Source: Phallusia mammillata
Lineage: Eukaryota > Chordata > Ascidiacea > Phlebobranchia > Ascidiidae
Reading direction: 5' to 3'
NCBI GenBank assembly: GCA_003260075.1
Contig: QLIY01000668.1
Location: 28,287-92,286 of the forward strand
Length of the DNA: 64,000 bases
The number at the start of each line of letters is the position of its first letter. Position 1 is the stretch's first letter. The translations under genes and the position numbers were made by a program. Below the pieces are notes generated by a model. That model had not been told where the DNA came from. It made no database searches and saw only the letters and a program-made list of their open reading frames with translations. Positions 28,306 through 38,900 of this stretch are shown in pieces.

Positions 28306-31300
28306 CACTGATGAGACCTTATAGGTCGAAACAGTGTGCACTGTCAGCAGTTGAAAAGAATGTTTATTATATTTTTTATCAACATTGTTGACTAGAGTTT
28401 GTTTAAAATTAAAAGTGCATTGTTTATACAAGTTCAATTTCTTATATTGGTTGACATATTTATTACATTTTTAGCCGCAGCTTATAAAGTTTTTACCCTA
28501 CTTTTTGTGGCCCCCCCCCCGCACTGATGAGACCTTATAGGTCGAAACAGTGTGCACTGTCAGCAGTTTGAAAGAATGTTTATTATATTTTTTTTCAACA
28601 TTGTTGACTACAGTTTGTTTAGAATTAACAGTGCATTGTTTATACAGGTTCAATTTCTTATATTGGTAGACATATTTATTACATTAGTAGCAGCTGCTTA
28701 TAAGTTTTTACCTTAAGTTGTATTTTTTACCCTACTTACAATCTAGGGTGGCTGACATTTTTTATGTCATCCAGATGTTTTTTCAGTTTTCCTACAGTGT
28801 GATACAAATTGAGTTCAGTTTAATTTGTATGTATGTATTGCTTGTTTACTTATTAACAAACTTGTTAATGTCAAAACAGGCTGCTTACAATCAAGTAATT
28901 ATGTGTTGAGTGTTTATATTCTTCCTGTAGCATCTAACACTGTTTGCTGAATTGACAGTTTGCTGAATTGATTAAGCAGTAGACACAGTTATACAATCCA
29001 TCATAAAATGCTTGTGGTCTTCTTTTTTAAATGTAAACTAGCATAGATGTAATTGTAATTTCGTTTTGCCAACTGTAATTGTGCTCCTGAAGTTGAGGCT
29101 TCATCTGGTGATTGTACAAGAGAAGACAGATAAACTGCCCTCAAAACTTGTTTTCACACTTTTTAAGCTATGCTGTGCTGATGAGTGTTTCTTATTACAG
29201 TGCATGGATCGTTTATTCGCAACCTCCGCCTGGAACCTAAAAAGCCAACTCCAATTCCATATGACACAAATTTCCATTTTGGTGCTTCAACAAGATCGTT
29301 TATACTCAAAGGTAAACTAACAAAATAGGTACTCAAATCTTGTCAGGAAAATTGCTTTATGGTGAGACAATATGATCAAAAAGTGAATGCCGCCCCCCCC
29401 CCATATGACACAAATTTCCATTTTGGTGCTTCAACAAGATCGTTTATACTTAAAGGTAAACTAACAAAAAAGGTGCTCCTATCTTGTCAGGAAAAATGCT
29501 TTATGGTGAGACAATATGATCAAAAAGTGAACGCAATTTTTATTTTTGAGAAGTTAATATAGTGGCTCTTGACTTTTTGTGTTCATACCCATTGCAAAAA
29601 AGGAGTTAATAAAATTTTGTCAAACCCTTGTTCTACAATGATTCCCCCCCCCCTGAATTGTAAATTTTATTGAATTGTAGACACTGACATGACATTTTGG
29701 ACCAAACTTGGCCTTTTTGTGTATTAAGTAGTGGTTTATGTATGTTATTCTTTACTGTTTCAAATATAGAAAGTTTGTGCATTTTTAAATGGACCTGAAT
29801 GAACCTTTGTTTTAACATCTTATTTTGTACCCCTTGTTTTGGAGTGTTGTACCATTAGGGCAGTGGTTCTTAACAGTGGTGGGATTTTTAGTCAGCCGGT
29901 TCTATCACCAGAGTTATATTTTTCAGCCGGTTTTGTCCCCCCCCCCCTTGGAGTGTTGTACCATTAGGGCAGTGGTTCTTAACAGTGGTGGGATTCAAAT
30001 TTTTAGTCAGCCGGTTTTACCCCCCCCCCGTTCGCTGATCTCCTAAAAGTTTGTGAGACGGTTCTTAGAACCGGTGCAAAACGGCTGAATCCCACCACTG
30101 GTTCTTAACCTTTTTCCTTGCTGCACCCTATTTCAATCACCAACCAATTTTCGCACCCCCTTCTGTAATTGCTTATGTAGAATAGACCTAACCAACCTTA
30201 ATGATTCAGCACCCCTGCACCCCCTAGGAACAGTTCTTGTACCCCTTAGAGGTGTGTCCTGGTTAAGAACCCCTGCATTAGGGGGTACACATACCTTTAC
30301 ANTCGCTGATCTCCTAAAATTTCGTGAGACAGTTCCATAGAACCGGTGCGAACCTTGCTGCACCCTATTTCAATCACCAACTAATTTTCGCACCCCTTTT
30401 GTAATTGCTTGTATAGAATAGACCTAACCAACCTTAATGATTCAGCACCCCTGCACCCCCCTAGGTCCTAGGAACAGTTCTTGTACCCCTTAGAGGTGTG
30501 TCCTGGTTAAGAACCCCTGCATTAGGGGGTACACATACCTTTACATATAAGAATCCTCAAGTTAATACATTTATGTGCAAAAGATATTTTCAAAATACAA
30601 CCTCTCTGGCTGATTTGTTGTTGCCAAGCTAAATTCTATGTTAAATGAAAACAATGTTGTTTACAAAATTGTTTTTTTAATGCTTGGAGTGCATTTTGGT
30701 GAATGCATTTATCAGATAAACCCCAACACTTTGTCATTTTAAATGGAAGCATTTTGTATGTACTTATTAGAGCGTCCACCAATAACTGCACAACGAGAAG
30801 ATGCAAAAACAGACGAAGATATGACCTTCGACCTACCGCAAGAGGAGGAAGAGCTTGAGGTAAAAAAATAATGGACAGATCATCATTAGTCTCATGCAAT
30901 GATTTTGCTGATATTAACAAACTACAGTTTAGAATTGGCTATGAAACAAATAAAAATATAAAAACTTGCATTTGCAGAACCTAACAGAATTTAACACAGC
31001 ACATAACAAGAGAGTTACTGCTCTGCAACTTGAAGACATGACACCAAAGTTTAAGCGACGAAAACGAAAATCTGTCGCGTTTGCTGGAGAGGAAGAAGTA
31101 ATTAATCCAGGTGATTTATCCTTAGATGACTTGATCTGCTTGTCAAAAATCTTTGGTTCATTTTAGTTATAGTTTTTGTCATTTAGGAGTTTGTCACATA
31201 TTTTATTTACTCTCATGTATCTGCCTATGATTGTAAGCCTCATATTGATGTGTTAAATTTTTTTATTAAGCTGCTATCATTCCAGACTGCACAAACTGTA

Positions 31301-32727
31301 GGGTTAAAGCTGTATAAGCTGTGGCTTGCAAGTAAATAAACATGGTAAGTGCAATTATTGTAAAATATAACCCTGAATTTCCACAGTACCACCTAATAGT
31401 AATTCACACAGAAAAAATTAGAGTTGCGGGGTGTGGTTATTTTCTTCCACTAACACTTTAGGTGATTTCTTGTCAAATTTGGAACTCAAGCACTTTGGAC
31501 AGAAGTACACTATAGGACAGGGGTCCGCAACCTTTTTTGCACTCTGGATCGGTTTGAAACGGAAATTTGTATCACAGACCGGTCATTTAAAACCACAAAT
31601 GTTTAGAACTAAAAACTAATCTCAGCTATTACAACTTTGATTCAATGTGAACCTTAAGCAAGTTTTATGTGACCCGGGAACAAACTCTTCACAGACCGGC
31701 ACTTGGCCGAGGCCCAGTGGTTGTCGACCACTGCTATAGGCCATTCTAAAGCATTCCAAAATCCAAACTTTCCCAAATTTTCAAAATTCCAAAAAAGCGA
31801 TTTCCAAAATTCTTTGCCTGTCAGGGTCATGACCCCTATTTAAAGAAGCCCTGCTTTAGCCTATAAGCAACTTGCACACTACTTGTAAAAATCAAATATA
31901 TTTATAAAATGTTGTTTGTTTCAGAGGATATTGATTCATCTGTTGGTCGATTCCGCAATATGATTTCTGTGCAAATGATTCCAAACAAGGTAACATTGCA
32001 AACAAAATTTGTGATTGAAAACACGAACACACTCCTGTATTTATGTATTTTAGCGTCCACGTGAAAGCACAGGCCTTGTTTCTGCATCAACGGATGTGAA
32101 AAAACATATTCAAGAGTTCTACAACCAAGGCTTATATGAAGACCTTGATAAAGAAGGTGGGATTAAATTTTGTAATGCAGTTTTTTCATTGCCCTGTTAT
32201 GTATGAAAAACATATATTTAAATCTACTTACATATATGTGATCTAGTAGAAAAAAATTGAAAGTTTTTGTCGCATTTTGGATTTTTGTGCCCTTTCAAGG
32301 ACTGATGTCTGTTCTCTAAAGCTTTTAGGGTATTTGATTTGCTGCTACTTCTGTCAGCATCAGCATAAAATGCTTGGTTGTCCTGATGCTATATGAACAT
32401 TCAATAATGGAAATTATTTTTCTCATTACAGAAGAGCGAAAACCTGATCCTGTTCCTGCGCGCATGAGTGGTTTTGTACCAAACCTTGCTCCAGAAATTG
32501 AAGATACTGGCGAGGTAACTACTTAACCTTTGTTTAATTTTCTTTCCAAAATCAATTGTTTCATTTATTAATTTATGTTCACTGCATTTCAGGTTGCCAT
32601 AGAAACGTCGCTTACAATAGAACGCCCTCAAGTGTTTACTGAAAAGACAAAGGACCTTAAACAGAGAAAGAAATATGTTAAAGAGGCTTGGCCGGGCAAG
32701 AGGCCTGCCCCTGCGTTGCTGGTGTGA
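26004..32727 (+). CDS. PPP1R8: Nuclear inhibitor of protein phosphatase 1 (NIPP1)
   Basis: This is a nuclear PP1 regulatory subunit that links the phosphatase to splicing factors through an FHA domain. Exons 26004-26068, 26169-26229, 27899-28052, 29201-29311, 30771-30859, 30978-31110, 31925-31989, 32054-32156, 32432-32514 and 32593-32727 join in phase to 332 codons plus stop, close to the usual 350. The FHA domain covers about residues 36-112 (KLIIDEKKCYFFGRNSESCD, SCSRVHSALMFHKHLKRMF, GSFIRNLRLEP). The PP1-docking motif is KSVAF at 191-195 (RVxF class), preceded by the basic stretch FKRRKRK. NLTEFNTAHNKR and VGRFRNMIS are family blocks, and the C-terminus KKYVKEAWPGKRPAPALLV matches the conserved NIPP1 tail. 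In the FHA strand the usual STHG reads SMHG, with the altered codon split by an intron. A broken copy of exon 4 lies at 29403-29458. Confidence 0.95.
26295..26542. repeat. Direct duplication bridged by C10
   Basis: Units 26295-26413 and 26424-26542 (ttatttacacccagtctgcag to aagtattgtctg) flank C10 at 26414-26423. Intronic in PPP1R8. Confidence 0.9.
27407..27716. mobile_element. hAT-type MITE with 8-bp target duplication
   Basis: CAGGGGTCGGCAACC at the left and CGTGCCGACCCCTG at the right are flanked by aactatgt on both sides. About 310 bp, noncoding, in PPP1R8 intron 2. Confidence 0.92.
28229..28304. repeat. Poly-C tract, 76 bases
   Basis: An uninterrupted C run. The sequence to its right (28305 on) is repeated after a C10 run at 28511-28520, so each copy of that unit is preceded by C. 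Confidence 0.95.
28305..28345 (+). ncRNA. Hammerhead ribozyme core (candidate)
   Basis: CTGATGA at 28308-28314 is followed by stem II GACC-TTATA-GGTC, then GAAAC, then stem III ACAGT-GTGC-ACTGT and a GTC cleavage triplet ending at 28345. This matches the conserved hammerhead core exactly. Stem I is compromised: the upstream strand is cut off by the poly-C after GCA, and the base next to the core forms an A-A mismatch with the downstream AGC. Activity as assembled is therefore doubtful. A related copy at 41302 keeps the complete stem I (AGCTGCA with TGCAGCT). Confidence 0.6.
28521..28561 (+). ncRNA. Hammerhead ribozyme core, second copy
   Basis: Identical core to the one at 28305: CTGATGA at 28524-28530, the same stems II and III, and the cleavage triplet ending at 28561. 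It again begins right after a C run, so the 5' strand of stem I is missing. Confidence 0.55.
29262..29533. repeat. Duplication bridged by C10 containing part of PPP1R8 exon 4
   Basis: Units at about 29262-29390 and 29403-29533 flank the run at 29393-29402. The second copy holds the last 57 bases of exon 29201-29311 with its donor but no acceptor, so it is a dead exon fragment. Confidence 0.9.
29644..29653. repeat. Isolated C10 run
   Basis: A C10 run in PPP1R8 intron 4 without an obvious duplication on its flanks. Confidence 0.9.
29836..30029. repeat. Duplication bridged by C run at a MITE left end
   Basis: Units 29836-29936 and 29948-30019 (ttggagtgttgtacc to agtcagccggtt) flank a C11 run, and the second copy ends in another C run (30020-30029). 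Both carry the left end of the nested hAT MITEs described next. Confidence 0.8.
29861..30275. mobile_element. hAT-type MITE (outer element of a nest)
   Basis: Left end CAGTGGTTCTTAACA and right end GGTTAAGAACCCCTG are flanked by cattaggg on both sides (8-bp target duplication). A second MITE is inserted near its left end. The element body and right end are repeated at 30353-30545 after the single N at 30302. Confidence 0.85.
29874..30100. mobile_element. hAT-type MITE nested in another MITE
   Basis: Ends CAGTGGTGGGATT and AATCCCACCACTG are flanked by gttcttaa on both sides, which is sequence of the outer element. The family is rich in ccggtt and aaccgg. Members also occur at 38984-39184 and 55564-55743. 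Confidence 0.88.
30110..30545. repeat. Tandem duplication across a single-N joint
   Basis: Sequence 30110-30300 (ttgctgcaccctatttcaatcacc to tacacatacctttaca) recurs at 30354-30545. The single N at 30302 lies between them and is followed by a second copy of tcgctgatctcctaaaa. Confidence 0.85.
31518..31733. mobile_element. hAT-type MITE
   Basis: Ends CAGGGGTCCGCAACC and GGTTGTCGACCACTG are flanked by ctatagga and ctataggc, a 7-of-8 match. In the PPP1R8 intron before exon 31925. Confidence 0.82.
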
Positions 32728-32955
32728 CGTCGGTGTTTTTATGACGTCACAACGTAGCGCATGACGTCACTCGGCAACAATGGACGAGTCCAAAATCCTG
32801 CTATACTTTCGACTGTTGTTTCGTCGTAGCGGCAACAAAGGCTTGTATGACATCATAGTAGTCGTTGTCATGGTTTCCTCGGCTTTGACGTCACAGCCTA
32901 AAAGATAATTGTGCGTTGCCATGTGAACGGTCCCTTAATTATGACGTAATAATAC

Positions 32956-33164
32956 CTTGTTGTGAGCTCCAGTTGTGGTAGGTTTTAAGCGGGAAAAACT
33001 TTCGCTTTCTCGGGTTCATCTTCCACGCGTGTGACGTCATGAAGTCGATCTCTTTCATCTGAACAAGCAGCGTGATTACGTCATCACGCTGGTGACGTAA
33101 CGATATATGCACAAACATACCTGGCAGGCGGGAAGGAGGATCGCTGGATCTGTTGAGCTGCTGT
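32956..33164 (-). other. Possible minus-strand exons 33164-33121 and 33058-32956
   Basis: Both segments have good minus-strand splice signals (ttgcag/gtatgt and gttcag/gtatta). In one frame they read continuously as an acidic and basic tail (NRSSDPPSRLPDERDRLHD) ending in TAA. In another frame the first ends at once after SSFPPAR. They could be terminal or UTR exons of the unrecognised gene upstream, but no phase choice joins all exons cleanly. Confidence 0.35.
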
Positions 33165-33221
33165 CTGCAAAGTCGAATATTTTCTAAAGTGAATGTTGTA
33201 ACAAAACACGTTTTTTATTTG

Positions 33222-33508
33222 TTATGTGGTTTATATGTCAGAAGTACAACAGCGCTTTTGTGATCAGCAAATGCTTGCTAAGTGTAATCTAGTATTTGCA
33301 GTTCACTATTTGGAAAAATTCAAAAATACCGAGTTTTCCGTTTAATTCCACCGGAATAACCCCCCCCCCGTTATGTGGTTTATATGTCAGAAGTACAACA
33401 GCGCTTTTGTGATCAGCGAATGCTTGCTTTGTGTAATCTAATATTTGCTGTTCACTAATTGGTAAAATTCAAAGATACCGAGTTTTCCGTTTAATTCCAC
33501 CGGAATAA
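33222..33508. repeat. Direct duplication bridged by C10
   Basis: Units at about 33222-33359 and 33370-33508 (gttatgtggtttatatg to ccaccggaataa) flank C10 at 33360-33369. Confidence 0.9.
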
Positions 33509-33510
33509 TA

Positions 33511-34914
33511 TTAAGAGCTGGCTTCGGTATATTTCGGAATCGTTCGGGAATATTCGGAAGCCCTTCCATCTGCCTGAAAGCGGATCGACAGGTTGACAGT
33601 GGGGTCTCTTGTTGCGTCAAATTGTGTTTCAGGATGTCGCGCTTCGGTGAGCCTTTGGACGTTGTGACGTCACAAACTGGTTCGTTGTAAATGCGAAGTA
33701 AGTGGAAGGCCTACATGCACAAAAATGGCATTCATTAGCCTACTCGGATGACAGCTACCCCCCCCCCAAGTGGAAGGCCTACATGCACAAAAATGGCATT
33801 CATTAGCCTACTCGGTTTGATGACAGTTAGGATTGTGTGAAACGCAACGCATTATTGGCTGGGGTTATGTGCGTGGTCTAAATTCCGGACGGTTCCATCA
33901 ACTATGTTTGGCGACACTAAAGTTCTGTTACAATGCATTAACATGTTGTTGTCAACCCAAACAGGCGAACAGTGCCATTTTTGATCAAATATTATCACTA
34001 TGACTGAGATAAAAAATGCGGTTTTGTTTCTAATTAATTAGTCCTTTTAACGCGTAGTCGCATGAATGCGAGGAAGGTGCGTATTGTACTTTACAATCAA
34101 CACAGACAACAGTTATAATGTAAACCTTCTAGTCCTTCATAAAAAAAGTACTGTAGGTTAAGCTACTTGGCGTTAAAATTCCGGACGTTGAGAATGCTTT
34201 TGAAAATTATGTTCGAACACAGATTTTACGACCGATTTCCAGGCATCCGGACGTCTGTGGTAACCCTATTATTGGCATCTTGTACTTCATTGAAACAATT
34301 CCGAAGTAAAAAATGCTGTTGTTACATTTTAGGTTAGTTTACCATTTTCGATTGTGGATTATGTCGTCGGCCGGGAGAAGATGGTCGAGCTCTTCTTCTG
34401 CTGGTTTGCTTTAAGTTGAACTGGGACATATAGTTGCTACGTAGTGCTTGTGACACCACGGGCGGCAGACTTAAAAATACACACATATAAAACAAGTAGA
34501 TAAGTTATGTATGCGAAAGCACGGGCGGCAGACTCCAGAAAACACATGTGTAAAAGAAGATACGCATGTAAAATGCTAGTCTTTGTGGCGTGTTGCAAAT
34601 TAACAACAGATAGATTGGACTATAAAAAGTGTGAAAACATTCGGTTTGTGAGATTTAAACCGATTATTACCTGTAATTTCTAACTTTAACATTCATAACA
34701 ACAATAGTTTTGGTTTACATAAGGCTGTTAAACTTGGCCTAATGAAAAAGCCGCAGCTGTTTATAATATTTCATTTTGTTTAAACTTACCCATGGTCTTT
34801 CGGAAAGGGATAAACATGTGGCCGTTGTTTTTGGACAAGCAGTTTGGCATTTTTTATCGCTTGATTGTTTCCCACGCTTTCGGAAAACTTTCGAAAATCA
34901 ATGTATTTCGGCAT
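33511..34914 (-). CDS. Unrecognised small protein, three-exon model
   Basis: I do not recognise this gene. Exon 34914-34790 starts MPKYIDFRKFSESVGNNQ and ends QRPHVYPFPKDHG with a clean donor. Exon 34408-34343 continues in phase as KPAEEELDHLLPADDIIHNR. Exon 33652-33511 continues in phase as LTEARHPETQFDATRDPTVN and stops at 33511, giving 110 residues. It is hydrophilic, with no signal peptide or membrane span. The first two exons are well supported by start context, splice sites and phase. The third is less so, because an overlapping frame in it (GSPKRDILKHNLTQQETPL through FRNIPKPALNIIP) runs to a gtggaa donor and could be the real one if splicing differs. The start codon faces ARFGAP1 376 bases away, suggesting a shared promoter. 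The size and style resemble small ciliary proteins, but that is only an impression. Confidence 0.5.
33699..33830. repeat. Direct duplication bridged by C10
   Basis: Units 33699-33757 and 33768-33830 (aagtggaaggcctacatgc to tactcgg...gatgacag) flank C10 at 33758-33767. Confidence 0.9.
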
Positions 34915-35290
34915 TTTCTGTCATGTGACTTTTGCATCCATCGCTGTAACTTGATTGCTGTACGATGAAGAAAATAAATTATTGAAGTTGTTTCATTTTA
35001 GGGACTTATTTCACACGTTTGTGACTAAATAGAAATAGATTGTTACGACATAGAGACTCACACGTCATCGAATCAGCTGACTAGACTTACAGTATTCTCA
35101 CATTGTTTGAACATACATTTACAATTACAAACGTTGCAGTGTTTGAATAGGTGTGAAAAAGATAAAGCAACAAGATTCACAATCGGTTCAGTTTTCAACG
35201 AAGTGTTAAAAGCCTGTTCGTCATATTGTGTGTATTATTATTGTATTAGTTTAGAACTTGCCCAAACATTTGGTGCACAAGTTTAATAAA
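34915..35290. promoter_or_regulatory. Divergent promoter between the unrecognised gene and ARFGAP1
   Basis: Only 376 bases separate the two start codons. The stretch is AT-rich with no coding signal. No core promoter motif can be named with confidence. Confidence 0.5.
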
Positions 35291-35972
35291 ATGGCAAGTC
35301 CCAAAACTAGAAGTGTTTTGAAGGAATTGAAATCAAAAAATGGGAACAAGGTACGTTGTGCTTCTTCTTTATTACAAATGACAAAAATAAAAGTTTGGAC
35401 GTATGTATTCAACTCAACAGCTCTTAAAATGATTTCAAGCATTTGTTTACTCTACGTGAATTGTTTGAGTCAATAATGCCTACTTAAACGCTGTTTATAT
35501 CTAAAATCTCCACAATCCAAAATCAGTGAACAAAACGTCTCTTTTGTAAAAAGACATAGTGAAGAGTGAACTGTATTGAAAAAATACTTTATTGCCATCT
35601 GTGTGTATATTATTTGTTGAAAAACCATTGTCTAATACATTAAAATTTATTTTTTTGCAAGTTAAGTTACACACTTCCGTTAACAAGTCTGCTCACAGTT
35701 CTTAAATTTTTGTTTATTTATTTAGTGACAAAAGTACTGTGGCCTAATGTATTTTAATGTGTCCCCCCCCCCAATGGCAAGTCCCAAAACTAGAAGTGTT
35801 TTGAAGGAATTGAAATCAAAGAATGGAAACAAGGTGGGTTGTTATGTTTTTTTCTTTATTACAAAAACAAAACGTTTGGACGTATGTATTTAACTCAAAA
35901 GCTCTGAAAATTATTTCAATCTTATGTTTACTCCACGATAAGTTGTTTAAGTCAAACATCTCCACAATCAGA
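35291..35972 (+). repeat. Duplicated first coding exon of ARFGAP1
   Basis: The unit starts exactly at the ATG (35291) and recurs from 35773 after C10 (35763-35772). The second exon copy, 35774-35833, encodes the same 20 residues with silent changes and ends in a usable donor (AAGgtgggt). The second copy has no own 5' UTR beyond the C run. Downstream intron similarity continues to about 36190 with gaps. Confidence 0.9.
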
Positions 35973-38900
35973 TATCAGTGAAGAGTGAACTAAAAAAGCT
36001 CTTTTGTTAAATAGTGGACTGTGACATAGTGAACTGTATTGAAATAATACCTTATCTGTAATTCTGTATGTCATCTGTAATTCTGTATGTATATTATTGT
36101 TTGTTAAAGTCATTATCTAATACGTTTATGCAAAATTTATTGTTGTTAAGTTAAGTTAAATGCTTCTGTTTACAATTGTGCTGACAGTCCATAAAAAGTG
36201 TTTTTTTCGTTTATTTACAAAAGTACCATGGGGTGATGTATTTTAATGTGTTTTTGTCAGGCATGTTTTGAATGTGGTGCTTTGAATCCACAATGGGTCT
36301 CGGTATCTTATGGTATATGGATTTGCTTGGAATGTTCAGGAAAGCACCGCAGTCTTGGTGTGCATTTGAGTTTCGTCAGATCAACTACAATGGACAAATG
36401 GAAAGATTTAGAGCTAGAAAAAATGAAGGTTTGTATTTACACTTCTTACAAAACATGCCTTTATAGCACAACCAGTGGCCTTGGTACCATGTTTAGTTCA
36501 ATAGTTGTTAAACATTACTGATAAAGTATTCAAATCTTGCTGTGTTAAACAGTGGTTTCCTACTAGTTAAAAACCTTCTTATAGGGTCAATGTATTATTT
36601 TGTTTTTCGAAATAACAATTATGCTGTAACTGGCTCAATATTGATTTTCTAGTCAATGTCGGATAATGCTGGGTTCACTGTGAATGTTTTTATTGATTTT
36701 CTACTCTGGTTGTTTAAACCCAGCTAACCCCCCCCCCCAAATCTTGCTGTGTTAAACAGTGGTTTCCTACTAGTTAAAAACCTTCATATAGGGTCAATGT
36801 ATTATTTTGTTTTTCGAAATAACGATTATGCAGTAACTGGCTCAATATTGATTTTCTAGTCAATGTCGGATAATGCTAGGTTCACTGTGAATGTTTTTAT
36901 TGATTTTCTACTCTGGTTGTTTAAACTCAGCTAGGTTACTGAAGTTCACATAGAGTTTGTTTGTTAATTAAAGTCAATCAATACTACTCCCAATAAATCG
37001 GAAGTGTGCTATGCAAGTAAAACATAACAACTGTTCAAAATCAGTTTGGAAAAAAATGACATCTATGTAACAATTTAAATCATTTCAAACAAATGCCATA
37101 TTCGACAATGTATTTATCTTTACAAAAAGTACAATATAAAGTAAAAATGGTTAATTTGTTAGTTGTGGCCAAAACTTACATTAAACAATTTATTTTCTAC
37201 AACTGCATGTAATGATATGTGTTTGTGCTATTAGGGTTTTCAGCAGCACAAAAATTTAATAAAGTTTTATCGTTGACTATTTCTCACACGTTTTCCTGTT
37301 AATATTATCTGTGTTGTGCTAGTCATCCGGTATTGAATAAACAACCCTAACAGGATGCATACTTTCGCCCTGAACTGCCACACATTGTCAATAAAAATGT
37401 TCATTTTCAAATACCTACAAGACACAATCTTCTTGTTTCTTTTCATATCAATGCAATCTAGTTAGTGACAAGGAGTGTAGGTATGATCATAGCAGCTTCA
37501 TTCTTTCACTTAACGTGTGTAGATTAATATTTCATGGAGATTTAATTTAGGCTTAATGTTACTTTAGGCTGGAGGGAATGATCCCGCTCGGAACTTTTTT
37601 AAATCTCATGATGATTTTGATGACAACTGGACGATACATGAAAAATATGGAAGCAAAACTGCTGCTCTTTTACGTGACAAGGTATAGTACTGGTTGCTAA
37701 CTTCTTTGTTAACTAACAGTTTTGCTTGGTATGAATTTTCTCATGGTAGATGTATTGAATTGCAATGTGCCTAAAATAAAGGTGTGCCTATACCATTGTC
37801 ATGAGCATGTTTTAGAAACTTTAATATATCTGTTGATCAGCAAATTTTTTTAGTACACTATATATATATTGTTGAATTTTAGCAGGGTTTCTTTGATAGA
37901 GTGTTGTGTGTTTTATATATGTGCTTGCATTGAACCAGTTAGATTGTATTGTTTTATTCACTTGAGTATTCAACTAAGTGCCAAAGGAAATAATAAATAT
38001 TAAAAAATATGGACAGTTTATAACAAATAAAGGCAAATCATATCCACATGTTCAACAGCATTAATTCAATTTGCATAGCTTAAATTGGTTCATTTTCAAA
38101 TTTGTTTGTTGTTTGTAACTAGCCACTTTGGTAACATGTTAAAACAATGTCACTAACTTTATGCAACTACAGAAAACCTTGCTTTTCACCTAACTCTTTC
38201 AAAATTAGAAGTACAAAAGATGTGTAATGGGGTAAGCCTTTAACTAATTTGCATCGGATAATCCAGGTGTTTGATAAACAGGTTCAGATTACCAAGGTTT
38301 TCTGAATAGCAAAATATATACAATACAAGCTATTGTTACCAGTCTACTGTTGTGAGTAAAAGCCATTTTTTTAATATTTCTTAGATATCCACTGAAGCTG
38401 CTGGCGATGTTTGGGACGAGGCATCATCTTCTGCACAAAGTTATGTTCCTCAAGTAAAACAGCAGTTTGGACTCTCTACCAATCATAAGTATGTTATGTC
38501 TGACAGTGTTGTCTATTGTGAATCACTGACTATTTTGTTGTTGTTTTCTATGTACATTATGTCAACACACACATAGTTGTTTGCATATGCAGCTTGGCAT
38601 CCTACTGAGTTTAAACTAGGGAGTTAAAGGGTCTGTCATATGGCTCAAGATTCAATACTATTTTGGGTTTTTAGAGTTTCATGTTAAAAAAAATGTGTTT
38701 GGGTACTGTTAGGTACTTGTTTAATTTGTATTCTCATCATTATTGACACAGCTTATTAAACTTAAAAATAATTTCATTTTTTTGCTTCGCCACACCTTAC
38801 AATGCATCATTTTTGACATGCTCTTTTACTGTTTTTTCTCACACGGTTTTGTGGTGGCAATCAAAAAATGATACAGGCTGCATTTTTTACTGGTGCAGTT

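Larger units (their letters stand above)
28195..28353. repeat. Hammerhead-bearing repeat interrupted by poly-C
   Basis: The left end aagctgcagacagtg and the right-end motif cactgtcagcag are imperfect inverted matches. The same arrangement occurs at 41158-41719. A 76-base C run (28229-28304) replaces the middle of the element. The neighbouring phrase ccaataaatgataagctgc recurs at 41146. Confidence 0.65.
28305..28735. repeat. Direct duplication bridged by C10
   Basis: Unit 28305-28510 recurs at 28521 to about 28735 after C10 (28511-28520), with scattered substitutions. Both copies start with the hammerhead-like core. Confidence 0.88.
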
